From assembly GCA_016744805.1 (NCBI GenBank), contig JADGDQ010000011.1, forward strand, positions 1-51,301: DNA of 51,301 nucleotides. Reading direction: 5' to 3'. The stretch is from Sulfurovaceae bacterium. Its GTDB lineage: Bacteria; Campylobacterota; Campylobacteria; Campylobacterales; Sulfurovaceae. The notes under the pieces were generated by a model that was not told the origin of the DNA, did no database searches, and saw only the letters and a program-made list of their open reading frames with translations. Shown in pieces: positions 27,428 through 35,104 of the stretch. Made by a program: the position numbers and the translations under genes. Within the stretch, counting starts at the first letter, position 1. Each line of letters opens with the position of its first letter.

Positions 27428-28033
27428 ATGCATATTAAAATACAGCCCATGGGGGTCTATCAAACAAACTGTTATATTGTAACTATTGATAAAAAGGATT
27501 TTATTATTGATCCAGGAGTTGATGCTACGAGCTGGGTTTTGGCAAATGTAACAAATCCAATAGCTATACTCAATACACATGGTCATTTTGATCATGTATG
27601 GAGTAATGGAGCGGTTAAAGAAGCTCTAAATATTCCTATTTATGTGCCAAAAGATGATGCCTTTATGCTTACTGATGACCCATTAGGGCAGGGTACACCC
27701 AAAAGTACTCCTGATCATCTTATTGTAGGAGATCAAACTCTAAATATAGAGGGTGTAGATATTACATTTAGGCATTTTGCTGGACATACTCCAGGGTGTA
27801 GTATTATAGAAATAGCTGATGTTTGGTTTAGTGGAGATTTTTTGTTTGAACAGTCAATAGGACGCTGGGATTTTCCTAGTTCTAGTGGTGAAAGTATGAT
27901 ACAAAGTCTTAAAAAAGCTCAGACGATTACTACAGATTATACTATTTATCCAGGACATGGAATGAGTACTACCCTCAAAGCTGAACAGAGAGTTATACCA
28001 TACTGGATAGAGCAAGTAAGTAGATCACTTTAA
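27428..28033 (+). CDS. MBL-fold metallo-hydrolase (glyoxalase II-like)
   Basis: A 201-residue metallo-beta-lactamase-fold hydrolase. The metal motif is H51-G-H53-F-D55-H56 and is followed by AGHTPGCSI, SGDFLFEQSIGRWDFP and the final YPGHG, giving the complete two-metal set. The short length and lack of a C-terminal helical domain match the YcbL/glyoxalase-II-like group that acts on thioesters such as S-lactoylglutathione, although the substrate cannot be fixed. AGGAGA lies 11 bases upstream of the ATG, inside the short divergent gap to DUF455. Confidence 0.88.
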   Translation: MHIKIQPMGVYQTNCYIVTIDKKDFIIDPGVDATSWVLANVTNPIAILNTHGHFDHVWSNGAVKEALNIPIYVPKDDAFMLTDDPLGQGTPKSTPDHLIVGDQTLNIEGVDITFRHFAGHTPGCSIIEIADVWFSGDFLFEQSIGRWDFPSSSGESMIQSLKKAQTITTDYTIYPGHGMSTTLKAEQRVIPYWIEQVSRSL

Positions 28034-28057
28034 ATATAGAATAAATTTCTGATATAT

Positions 28058-28082
28058 TTAGACCTAATATAATTGGGTCTAA
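28058..28082 (+). terminator. Hairpin downstream of the MBL hydrolase gene
   Basis: TTAGACCTAAT (28058-28068) folds with ATTGGGTCTAA (28072-28082), giving an 11-pair stem (one G-T) and a three-base loop, 24 bases after the stop codon. No long T-run follows. The remaining roughly 100 bases up to the YkgJ gene hold that gene's promoter. Confidence 0.5.
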
Positions 28083-28157
28083 TGCTTTATAGAACTATAA
28101 GTAAGGCGACACTCTACACTTTTGTATATTCAATAACTTAAATTTATATAAAATGGA

Positions 28158-28163
28158 TATAAT
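28158..28163 (+). promoter_or_regulatory. -10 box for the YkgJ-TPR operon
   Basis: TATAAT in GGATATAATTA lies 23 bases before the YkgJ ATG. Spacing fits a short leader carrying a TTGGAAA ribosome site. Confidence 0.5.
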
Positions 28164-28186
28164 TATTTAAAAATTGGAAATATATA

Positions 28187-28576
28187 ATGGAAGATAGTAT
28201 TCAACCTATAAAACATGATGCGTATCCTTATCAGTTTAATGCTTTGGCTTGTGAGGCTTGTGGTGGTCATTGTTGTACAGGAGAGAGTGGATATATATGG
28301 GTAAAGTACCCAGAGATAGAGTCTATTGCCAAGTTTTTAGAATTAAGTATTGAAGATTTTGCTATAATGTATCTAAAGAAGGTTAAGCATCGTTATAGTC
28401 TTATTGAACGCTATAGAGAAGATAAAGAAGATTATGCTTGTATCTTTTTTGATGATACAATGAGTCGCTGTAGTATCTACTCTGTACGACCACTACAGTG
28501 TCGTTCATTTCCTTTTTGGGAGCAGTTTAAGGGCGATAAAGATGAAGTAAAAAAAGAGTGTCCAGGAATCGTATGA
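28187..28576 (+). CDS. YkgJ-family cysteine-cluster protein
   Basis: A 129-residue protein with an N-terminal cluster C22-x2-C25-x3-C29-C30 and later cysteines in DYACIFF, RCSIYS and LQCRSFPFW, the layout of the CxxCxxxCC (YkgJ/FliB-like) zinc- or iron-chelating family. Soluble. Its stop overlaps the TPR gene's ATG (ATGA), so the two are coupled. The family has no established reaction in most bacteria; metal binding is the only supported property. Confidence 0.85.
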   Translation: MEDSIQPIKHDAYPYQFNALACEACGGHCCTGESGYIWVKYPEIESIAKFLELSIEDFAIMYLKKVKHRYSLIERYREDKEDYACIFFDDTMSRCSIYSVRPLQCRSFPFWEQFKGDKDEVKKECPGIV

Positions 28577-29913
28577 AAAAATTATTAATAGTAACTTTTG
28601 TTGTAATCAGTATATTAAATGCTACAGAGATAAGCTCTAAAATAGAGGAGTCTATCTCTATAGCTAAAAATACAAATAGTATAAACAAGAGAGCAGAAAT
28701 AGTAGTGATCGAAGGTATTCGTGAAGATGCTTGGGTTATGCAGGCAATATGGCTTGAAGAGCAGTTGGCATTTGTTCAAAGTGCCGAGTTGTATAGCAAA
28801 CTTTATGAAGCAACAGGTAAAAAAGAGTATCTTTTTAAAGAAGTGAGTAGTCGACTCTATAGCAAAGATAAAGTTCAAGAGAGTCTTGCTAAGCTTAAGC
28901 ACTGGAGCAGTATACACCCTAATGATCTTGTAGGAAAGCGTCTGCTTATAGCTCTTTATTTGCAAGAAAAAGCTTTTGCTGATGCAAAAATAGTAGGTGC
29001 TAAGCTTATAGAGAGTTCGGATAAAGCAGAAGATTTAGAATTAGTAGCAAGCTCTTATCTCTATGAGGGGGATTATAAAAAAGGTGTTGAACTTCTTAAT
29101 AAACTTTATAGAAAAACAAAAAATGAGAAAGTACTTTTGCGTATTGTAGCAATAATGACACAGTATATGGATCAAAATGATAATGCTATACGGCTATTAG
29201 AGACTCATCGACGCGTTGGTAGTGCTTCAATTGATGCATATAAAATGCTTATAGATTTATATGTCAAAAAAAGAAATTTAGATAAAATATTGGATATATA
29301 CAAGGCTTTATATACAATTGAACCAGAAGATGAATATCTAAGAAGAATTATTGAGATATATGTATATCAGCGTGATTTTGATGGAGTTATTAAATTTTTG
29401 GAATCTTATAGTGGGAATGAACATCTTTTATATGATTTATACAAAAAAGAGAAACATTTTAAAAAGGCAAAAAAATTAGCAGAGAATTTCTATAAAGAAA
29501 CAGAAGATGCTAAATGGATTGCAGAGCAGGGTATATTAGTATATGAAATGGCATCTAACAAAGATGATAAATTGATGTTAGCCAAAGTAGTAGAGCTATT
29601 TGACAAGGCTATAGCCAAAGGAGTAGATGATAGTATCTATTTGAATTATTATGGTTATACACTTATTGATAAAGGTTTAGATATTGATAAAGGGATGAAT
29701 ATTATCTCACAAGCATTAAAGCAAGAACCTGATAATAGTTACTATCTTGATTCTATGGCATGGGGACATTACAAAAAAGGTGAATGTCAAAAAGCCTACA
29801 AAATGATGAAGCAAGTTGTTGATCAAGAAGGTTCAGAGGAGCTAGAAATCAAAGAACACTGGGATAAGATTCAAGAGTGTATGAAATCTACAATGATTAG
29901 TGTAAATGGTTAA
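28573..29913 (+). CDS. Exported TPR-repeat protein
   Basis: A 446-residue protein with a signal peptide (MKKLLIVTFVVISILNA) and about ten helical hairpins of the tetratricopeptide type. The clearest ones are around YLYEGDYKKGVELLNKLY, NLDKILDIYKALYTIEPED and, near the end, YLDSMAWGHYKKGECQKAYKMM. It therefore probably acts as a periplasmic or envelope-associated protein-interaction scaffold. The frame could be extended upstream from a GTG at 28558, but the ATG at 28573 overlaps the YkgJ stop and begins the signal peptide. No partner can be named. Confidence 0.78.
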   Translation: MKKLLIVTFVVISILNATEISSKIEESISIAKNTNSINKRAEIVVIEGIREDAWVMQAIWLEEQLAFVQSAELYSKLYEATGKKEYLFKEVSSRLYSKDKVQESLAKLKHWSSIHPNDLVGKRLLIALYLQEKAFADAKIVGAKLIESSDKAEDLELVASSYLYEGDYKKGVELLNKLYRKTKNEKVLLRIVAIMTQYMDQNDNAIRLLETHRRVGSASIDAYKMLIDLYVKKRNLDKILDIYKALYTIEPEDEYLRRIIEIYVYQRDFDGVIKFLESYSGNEHLLYDLYKKEKHFKKAKKLAENFYKETEDAKWIAEQGILVYEMASNKDDKLMLAKVVELFDKAIAKGVDDSIYLNYYGYTLIDKGLDIDKGMNIISQALKQEPDNSYYLDSMAWGHYKKGECQKAYKMMKQVVDQEGSEELEIKEHWDKIQECMKSTMISVNG

Positions 29914-29935
29914 AAAATTATAAAAAAGGCAAAAA

Positions 29936-30742
29936 GTGGCACAAATTTTAGATGATATTATCAAAAAAACAAAAGAAGATTTAGTTCAAAGGAAAATTGA
30001 ATATCCCCAAGAGTGGTTAGGTCGTTCTTTGGCATTTAATCCATTTGTTCCAAAAGATGTAAAATCAGCACTTAAATCTACAGTAGAGAATCCATATAGA
30101 ATTATTGCAGAGGTCAAAAAAGCAAGTCCAAGTAAGGGGATTATCCGTGAGGATTTTGATCCTATACTTATTTCTCAACAGTATACGAATGGTGGTGCAG
30201 ACGCTCTTTCTATTCTTACAGAGCCACATTTTTTTCAGGGAGAAAAAGAGTACTTGGGAATGATTCGTCGCTATACGCATCTTCCACTACTTAGAAAAGA
30301 TTTTATTGTAGATAAATATCAACTCCTAGAGGCTCTTGCCTATGGTGCCGACTTTGTACTTTTAATTGCTATGGCACTTAGTAGAAAAGAACTTAAAGAA
30401 CTCTATGAATATGCTCTGCACCTAGGATTAGAAGTCTTAGTTGAAGTTCATGACAAATCAGACCTTGTTAAAGCCATGTTTGCAGGGGCTAATATTATTG
30501 GTATTAATCATAGAAATTTAGAAACTTTTGAGATGGATATGACCCTAAGCCAAAAATTAATACCACTTATTCCAAATGGTAAAATAATAGTAGCTGAAAG
30601 TGGTATAAATGACCACGAAACAGTAGTAGAACTTAGTAAAGTAGGAGCTGATGCCTTTTTGGTAGGAGAACATTTTATGCGTCAAGATAACATTACCACA
30701 GCTATAGAAAAGGTTAAATATGGGAAGGTTCTAACAAAATAA
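29936..30742 (+). CDS. trpC: Indole-3-glycerol phosphate synthase
   Basis: A 268-residue TIM-barrel enzyme that closes the indole ring of indole-3-glycerol phosphate in tryptophan synthesis. It has the family motifs [15 protein letters not shown] (catalytic Lys), [12 protein letters not shown] (Lys/Asp), [17 protein letters not shown] and the phosphate-binding ESGI and [13 protein letters not shown] monofunctional form not fused to TrpF. It starts with GTG, 22 bases after the TPR gene, and no other trp gene is present. Its stop codon lies within the terminal helix region of the convergent RNase P RNA. Confidence 0.95.
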   Translation: MAQILDDIIKKTKEDLVQRKIEYPQEWLGRSLAFNPFVPKDVKSALKSTVENPYRIIAEVKKASPSKGIIREDFDPILISQQYTNGGADALSILTEPHFFQGEKEYLGMIRRYTHLPLLRKDFIVDKYQLLEALAYGADFVLLIAMALSRKELKELYEYALHLGLEVLVEVHDKSDLVKAMFAGANIIGINHRNLETFEMDMTLSQKLIPLIPNGKIIVAESGINDHETVVELSKVGADAFLVGEHFMRQDNITTAIEKVKYGKVLTK

Positions 30743-31074
30743 GGTGCAACGATAAGCCGGGTTTTGTCGTTGAGTAGTTATTTATCTAGGCGTTATATTG
30801 CTATAACGCTCAAGCAAAGTATAAATATTGTGAGACTTTTACCATATACTTCTTGCTACGAACAGGGTTTACCTAGCTACCTTTGTTACCAAAAGCACTG
30901 GTGGGCTCTTACCCCACCCTTTCACCTTTTACCACTATAAATAGGGGTTTTCATGCTCTCTGTTGCACTTGCCCTCAGATTACTCTGGCCATCTGTTAGA
31001 TGGAGTCCTGTCTCACTGTAGCCCGGACTTTCCTCCCTCGGTTTACACCGACGGCAACTACCTGTCACACCTTA
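30741..31074 (-). ncRNA. rnpB: RNase P RNA (class A)
   Basis: The catalytic RNA that matures tRNA 5' ends. The 5' part has the conserved GAGGAAAGTCCGGGC core and ACAG motif, and the 3' part has the CAAAACCCGGCTTATCG box that pairs with the tRNA CCA end. The ends form helix P1: UAAGGUG at 31074-31068 pairs with CACCUUA at 30746-30740. The length of about 334 nt is normal for type A. A TATAAT sits 6 bases upstream of the inferred 5' end. The 3' end touches the trpC stop codon. Confidence 0.93.
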
Positions 31075-31079
31075 AACAT

Positions 31080-31085
31080 ATTATA
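31080..31085 (-). promoter_or_regulatory. -10 box for rnpB
   Basis: Minus-strand TATAAT whose downstream edge is about 6 bases from the predicted RNase P RNA 5' end, the correct spacing for transcription initiation. Confidence 0.6.
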
Positions 31086-31138
31086 TCTAAAGTAGTTAAT
31101 AGAAGAGTATAAAATATATAGCTCTTAAACAAAAATTT

Positions 31139-32506
31139 TTATAATACTTCTAGCCACTCTAATACTGTAGGTATTGGATTATTTCTAAAGATAGCTTTTT
31201 GGCACTCTTGTGAGATATTATCTTTATTGATAATAGTTCCACTACTTTCGCTAAATACTGCTAATGGAAAGATAAGAGTTGCTTTTTGCTTTTGGTGTGT
31301 CTGAAATGATATACTATTTTCTGCTTTGGGTGGATTTGGATGGTTGAAATTGATAAGGAGGTCAATATTTTTTAGTGGAGATATGGTAGTGGTAATGCCT
31401 AAGAGCTCTATGGCTTTGGCATTGGCTACTCTTTGAGAAGATTTAAGCCATGCATCACCAAAGGTTTCATCTTGATAGACATCTAGTGGGCAATAAAGAG
31501 ATGCATCTATATCTTTGGCGAACTTTTTGATTGCTTGTAACTCTTCTGTATAGAGGTTTGCATCTACAAAAACAGTAATATTTTTACTATGATTCTTTAG
31601 CTCTTGAAATTTTTCTAAGGCGAGAGTCTGTTCTATTACTTCTGTAGTATAAAGTGTATCCTCTTGTCTATTGGTTTGGAGTTGCTTATAGCTTAGTCGT
31701 CCCACATCACAGATAAAGTGTCCATTAATATCTTTATTGACTCTTGGTCTAAAACGGTATATCTTATCATCTTTATATTTCTCTTTATTGTGGTCAATAA
31801 AGATATTACAGCCAGTAGCACAGCCATGACAGATAGAAGAGGTGGTTTGAAGAAACCAAGTTCGTTGAGCAAACCTAAAATCTTTGCTTGTTAAAGCACC
31901 AACAGGACATAAATCTACCACATTCATAGCATAAGGGTTATTAAGCTTTTTGTTTGGCATTGTAGAGACTCTAGCGTGGTCTGCTCTGCCTATAATGCCT
32001 AGTTCGTGTGTTTTGGTAATCTCTGAGGTAAAACGAGTACATCTAGCACACAAGACACACCGCTCTTGGTCTAGCATAACCTCTGAACCTAGGTCTACAT
32101 GTTTACTATGAGATACTTTGTCTGCTATCTCTACTTTAGAATGGTGTAGACCATAATCCATATAATAGTCTTGGAGTTTACACTCTCCTGCTTGGTCACA
32201 TATAGGACAATCTACAGGGTGATTTATTAACTCTAGTTCTAGAATATCTTGTTGTACGGATTGTATTATGGGGCTATTGGTAAAGACTTCCATCCCCTCT
32301 TTTACAAAGGTATCACAAGCAATTTGTGGGCGTTTTTGCCCTTGAATGGCTACCATACACATTCTACAATTCCCATCTGCACCTAGTGCTTCATGGTAAC
32401 AAAAATGTGGTATTTTGATGCTATTTTTAAGTAGTATATCAATAAGTAATGCACCATCTTCTACCTCCATTGGGGTATTATCAATAGTGATATGTACGAG
32501 ACTCAT
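31139..32506 (-). CDS. NuoG-like iron-sulfur protein, short orphan form
   Basis: A 455-residue relative of complex I subunit NuoG. The N-terminal [2Fe-2S] cysteines are C36, C47, C50 and C64. The H96-x3-C100-x2-C103-x5-C109 site (N5-type) follows, then the ERCVLCARC...CPVGAL [4Fe-4S] ligands and a further cluster in ICHGCATGC...C. After that comes only about 165 residues where classical NuoG carries a large molybdopterin-like domain (whole protein usually 750-900 aa). No other nuo, hydrogenase or formate dehydrogenase gene is adjacent. AAGGAG precedes the ATG. It probably transfers electrons as a subunit of a complex encoded elsewhere. Confidence 0.82.
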   Translation of the reverse strand: MSLVHITIDNTPMEVEDGALLIDILLKNSIKIPHFCYHEALGADGNCRMCMVAIQGQKRPQIACDTFVKEGMEVFTNSPIIQSVQQDILELELINHPVDCPICDQAGECKLQDYYMDYGLHHSKVEIADKVSHSKHVDLGSEVMLDQERCVLCARCTRFTSEITKTHELGIIGRADHARVSTMPNKKLNNPYAMNVVDLCPVGALTSKDFRFAQRTWFLQTTSSICHGCATGCNIFIDHNKEKYKDDKIYRFRPRVNKDINGHFICDVGRLSYKQLQTNRQEDTLYTTEVIEQTLALEKFQELKNHSKNITVFVDANLYTEELQAIKKFAKDIDASLYCPLDVYQDETFGDAWLKSSQRVANAKAIELLGITTTISPLKNIDLLINFNHPNPPKAENSISFQTHQKQKATLIFPLAVFSESSGTIINKDNISQECQKAIFRNNPIPTVLEWLEVL

Positions 32507-32545
32507 TTGAACTCCTTAGATTTGGTTAGAGCGAATACTTTTGCA

Positions 32546-32551
32546 ATTATA
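32546..32551 (-). promoter_or_regulatory. -10 box for the NuoG-like gene
   Basis: Minus-strand TATAAT, 40 bases before the ATG, in the 91-base gap behind the DUF350 gene. It suggests that the NuoG-like gene is transcribed on its own. Confidence 0.45.
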
Positions 32552-32597
32552 CTTAAGTATGATAATAGCTATCTTGAAAAAGATAAAACTCTCCTCT

Positions 32598-32813
32598 CTA
32601 TCCTATAGCAGAAGAGACTATCATACCCAATGAGGCAATAATTGAGGCTAATACAATGGCTACTGCTATATTTCCCTCCTCTACAACCTGTTTTTGAATA
32701 GAAAATTTTGTGACAGTTTCTATTAAAAGTAGTACTATAATAAAGACAATAGTTCCTATAAATGCATATAAAAGTGTTGAGCCTACCTGTCCTATAAGTG
32801 TTGATTCATCCAT
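32598..32813 (-). CDS. DUF350 small inner-membrane protein
   Basis: A 71-residue protein with two hydrophobic helices (about residues 9-30 and 46-68) joined by a short charged loop, matching half of the duplicated DUF350 (YjfL) unit. The open frame reaches 32894, but an AGGAGA site lies just upstream of the ATG at 32813, and the longer reading would overlap the preceding gene. Last gene of the DUF4178 operon. In other bacteria DUF350 proteins co-occur with DUF4178 and polyamine-synthesis genes in membrane stress modules. Confidence 0.75.
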   Translation of the reverse strand: MDESTLIGQVGSTLLYAFIGTIVFIIVLLLIETVTKFSIQKQVVEEGNIAVAIVLASIIASLGMIVSSAIG

Positions 32814-32829
32814 CTGTTCTCCTAAAATT

Positions 32830-33018
32830 TTATTTACCTGAGCGAAATCCGCCACTGCTACTGCTACTACTTCCACTCCAGCTTCTTCCTGCATGGCTAG
32901 ACCTGATTTGTTTGAGTGTTGAGTGGGTTTTTATACCCTCTAGGTTTGTGCCTTTATAGGTAAGTAGTAGACTCCCTAGCGTCAAAAGTGAGAAGAGTAC
33001 CAAAACTATTTTACTCAT
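32830..33018 (-). CDS. Small exported protein with Ser/Gly-rich tail
   Basis: A 62-residue product with an N-terminal hydrophobic segment (residues 3-20), which serves as a signal peptide or membrane anchor, and a tail rich in Ser, Gly and Arg. Its start overlaps the end of the upstream DUF4178 gene by eight bases, and the DUF350 start is 16 bases downstream, so it belongs to the module. No named family recognised. Confidence 0.6.
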   Translation of the reverse strand: MSKIVLVLFSLLTLGSLLLTYKGTNLEGIKTHSTLKQIRSSHAGRSWSGSSSSSSGGFRSGK

Positions 33019-34381
33019 CTAGCGACTCCTCTTTTATATTATCTTGTATATGCCGTACAAAAAAGTATAGAAAGATAATAACTGCTACAATCTCAAAACC
33101 AAAGAGTAAAAATGCAACTATACCTGCAACACCCCACCAAAATAACACTTTATATTCAGAAGAGATAATATGGTTGATATTGCTTGTAAAAAAGAGCATA
33201 AGTGCCATGATAAGAAATAGAGGGAGTATATAAAAAAGACGCATAACTCTCTCTTGAATAGTCACTGTAACCTTTTGACTACTTTGAAAGCTAAGAGTTC
33301 CTATATGCTCTAGTTGAAGACGGTACTCTCCTTTGGCTAACTTAATATATATCACAACTTCATCATCTCCTCTTTTCCAACTATATTGAAATTTTTTATT
33401 ATGGGGCAATATACTATTTTTATCAATAGAGAAAACTTTTTGATTAGATTGATAGAGACTCAAGCGATAGGCATTCAAAATTTTAGGAGATGGGGCTTTG
33501 AGTTCTATCTTGCTTATAAAAGATGGAGAGGTGATTGTAAACTCTTTGCTAAAGGGCTGATTGCTACTCTCTTTGATAAGGGTATTATCTATAAACAATG
33601 AGAGAATAATAGCAACAAAAAGTATACCTGCTAGAGTAAACATCCATTTGTTAAATAGAGAAAAAGATTTTTCACTCGCATCTAAACTCTCCTCTTCAAA
33701 TACCTTATCTACAAGAGTCTGCTTGGATTTTATTTGGTCTGCCTCTTTGACCCCAAAACTTTTATAGATTATCTTCGCATCTAGCTTCTCATTGAGATAG
33801 ACCTCTATTTCACTCTCCATCTTCTCAATAGAGAGAGATTTTCTCTTAACACCAAAATAGTCCCAACAACGGATTCTATCGTTTGCTTTGGCAACAAAAG
33901 TAAGCTCTCCTTGAACAAAAGTAATCGTTGCAAAGTATGGATCCTCTTTTGCTAAGTAGTGTCCTCTTTGATAAAAGAGAGCTTTGGGCTTTTGTTTGTC
34001 TTCCCACTCACGCAGTGTAAAGTCCCGTACCCTTTTGCTAAAAGAGAGTTCTCCCTCTTCATAAATAAGCCATGCATATCCATAGAGTGGAGAGTAGAGA
34101 AAAAATTCACTCCAATTTTCTGACCCTGCACTATAGACTATCCAGCCTATAATAGTCCACTCTATCTCTTTGATTACCCCTTGCATCCCAAGAGTAAAAG
34201 GGACTTTAGGGCGGTATTTGTCTTGAAACTGTACAAGCACTTTATACTCATCACTCATATCCAAAAGGCTATTACAGTACTCACAAGTAACAGTGGTAAT
34301 ACGCCCTCCGCCTAATAACTTTAGTGGTGCTCCACAATGGGTACACTGTATGGCAATAAGAGACGATTTAGAGCTACTCAT
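33011..34381 (-). CDS. DUF4178 protein with zinc ribbon and membrane helices
   Basis: A 456-residue protein. Residues 13-36 form a zinc ribbon (C-T-H-C ... C-E-Y-C). Residues about 55-225 form a DUF4178 domain with the repeated tryptophan-rich signatures EWTIIGWIVYS and WSEFFLYSPLYGYAWL. Membrane helices lie near residues 245-268, 385-405 and 420-445, with an extracytoplasmic segment between the first two. It overlaps the upstream DUF4178 gene by four bases. It probably forms a complex with the neighbouring small proteins at the inner membrane; the function is unknown. Confidence 0.8.
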   Translation of the reverse strand: MSSSKSSLIAIQCTHCGAPLKLLGGGRITTVTCEYCNSLLDMSDEYKVLVQFQDKYRPKVPFTLGMQGVIKEIEWTIIGWIVYSAGSENWSEFFLYSPLYGYAWLIYEEGELSFSKRVRDFTLREWEDKQKPKALFYQRGHYLAKEDPYFATITFVQGELTFVAKANDRIRCWDYFGVKRKSLSIEKMESEIEVYLNEKLDAKIIYKSFGVKEADQIKSKQTLVDKVFEEESLDASEKSFSLFNKWMFTLAGILFVAIILSLFIDNTLIKESSNQPFSKEFTITSPSFISKIELKAPSPKILNAYRLSLYQSNQKVFSIDKNSILPHNKKFQYSWKRGDDEVVIYIKLAKGEYRLQLEHIGTLSFQSSQKVTVTIQERVMRLFYILPLFLIMALMLFFTSNINHIISSEYKVLFWWGVAGIVAFLLFGFEIVAVIIFLYFFVRHIQDNIKEESLDE

Positions 34382-34998
34382 AGAGCCTCCGCAATCTCAA
34401 AAGGATTGAGCCATTTACCTATATATGTATGCATGCCTAATGGGTCTACCTCTAAAGTTTTTAGTTGTGCATGGTATCCTGAGAGGTGCAGATATTTATG
34501 TTTTTGACCAATAGTAATGGTTTTTGGAAGCAGACCTATAAATCCTTCACATACACCTGTACCAATTTCAGAGATAATCCATTTAGAACCTACTTTTTGT
34601 CCAATAAAGGTATCTTTGAAAATACTTGGGTCTTCCTCATTTTCGATAGCTCTTTGAAGCACCATATCCCCCTCATCAACGCTTAGCCAATACTCATTGT
34701 TAGAGTTATCTTTTATCCACCACTCCTCCCAAAACCCTCGACCATAGGAGTAGCGAATCATTCCCATAGGAAAATAGTTTTTTCTATTATAGGAGAATGG
34801 TTGATTGAGTTCAATTAAAGAGGGCTGGGGTGTGAGTATAGAAGAGTCCCCTGCTACTCTTGCTGAAGCATCATCTAAAAAGAGTGTTGCCTTGCAAAAC
34901 TCACATTGAGCTAGTTTTGCATAAGTAAAATAGAGTGGTAACGAAGCCCCACATTGTGGACAGTTTATGGTGTTCTCTGGCGTATTGAAATCTCTCAT
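34378..34998 (-). CDS. Soluble DUF4178 protein with zinc ribbon
   Basis: A 206-residue soluble paralogue of the next gene, with an N-terminal zinc ribbon (C-P-Q-C ... C-E-F-C) and one DUF4178 domain (YSYGRGFWEEWWIKDNSNNEYWLSVDEGD is the core). It is the first gene of the four-gene module and overlaps the next by four bases (ATGA). Two DUF4178 genes in tandem suggest a soluble and a membrane-bound partner. Confidence 0.8.
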   Translation of the reverse strand: MRDFNTPENTINCPQCGASLPLYFTYAKLAQCEFCKATLFLDDASARVAGDSSILTPQPSLIELNQPFSYNRKNYFPMGMIRYSYGRGFWEEWWIKDNSNNEYWLSVDEGDMVLQRAIENEEDPSIFKDTFIGQKVGSKWIISEIGTGVCEGFIGLLPKTITIGQKHKYLHLSGYHAQLKTLEVDPLGMHTYIGKWLNPFEIAEAL

Positions 34999-35070
34999 AA
35001 TTATTTATTATAACATAAAAATCTAATTTTAAAAATCTTTTTTATAAAGTACAAAGAATAAAAAAAAAGT

Positions 35071-35076
35071 TATAAT
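35071..35076 (+). promoter_or_regulatory. -10 box for the CBS histidine kinase operon
   Basis: TATAAT follows an A-run (positions about 35060-35069) and lies 29 bases upstream of the kinase ATG, which has a TAGGG ribosome site. Probably drives the kinase-regulator pair. Confidence 0.5.
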
Positions 35077-35104
35077 ATTTTAATTATAAAAAATAGGGTA
35101 TAAG

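Noticed and set aside
26592-27428. DUF455 start at TTG 27428
   Set aside because: TTG start with no ribosome site; the ATG at 27410 is in frame and leaves room for the divergent MBL gene leader.
28558-29913. TPR protein start at GTG 28558
   Set aside because: The signal peptide begins at ATG 28573, which overlaps the YkgJ stop as ATGA.
32598-32894. Longer reading of the DUF350 gene starting at 32894
   Set aside because: It would overlap the 62-aa gene in another frame, and the AGGAGA site lies before the ATG at 32813, where the family-like sequence begins.
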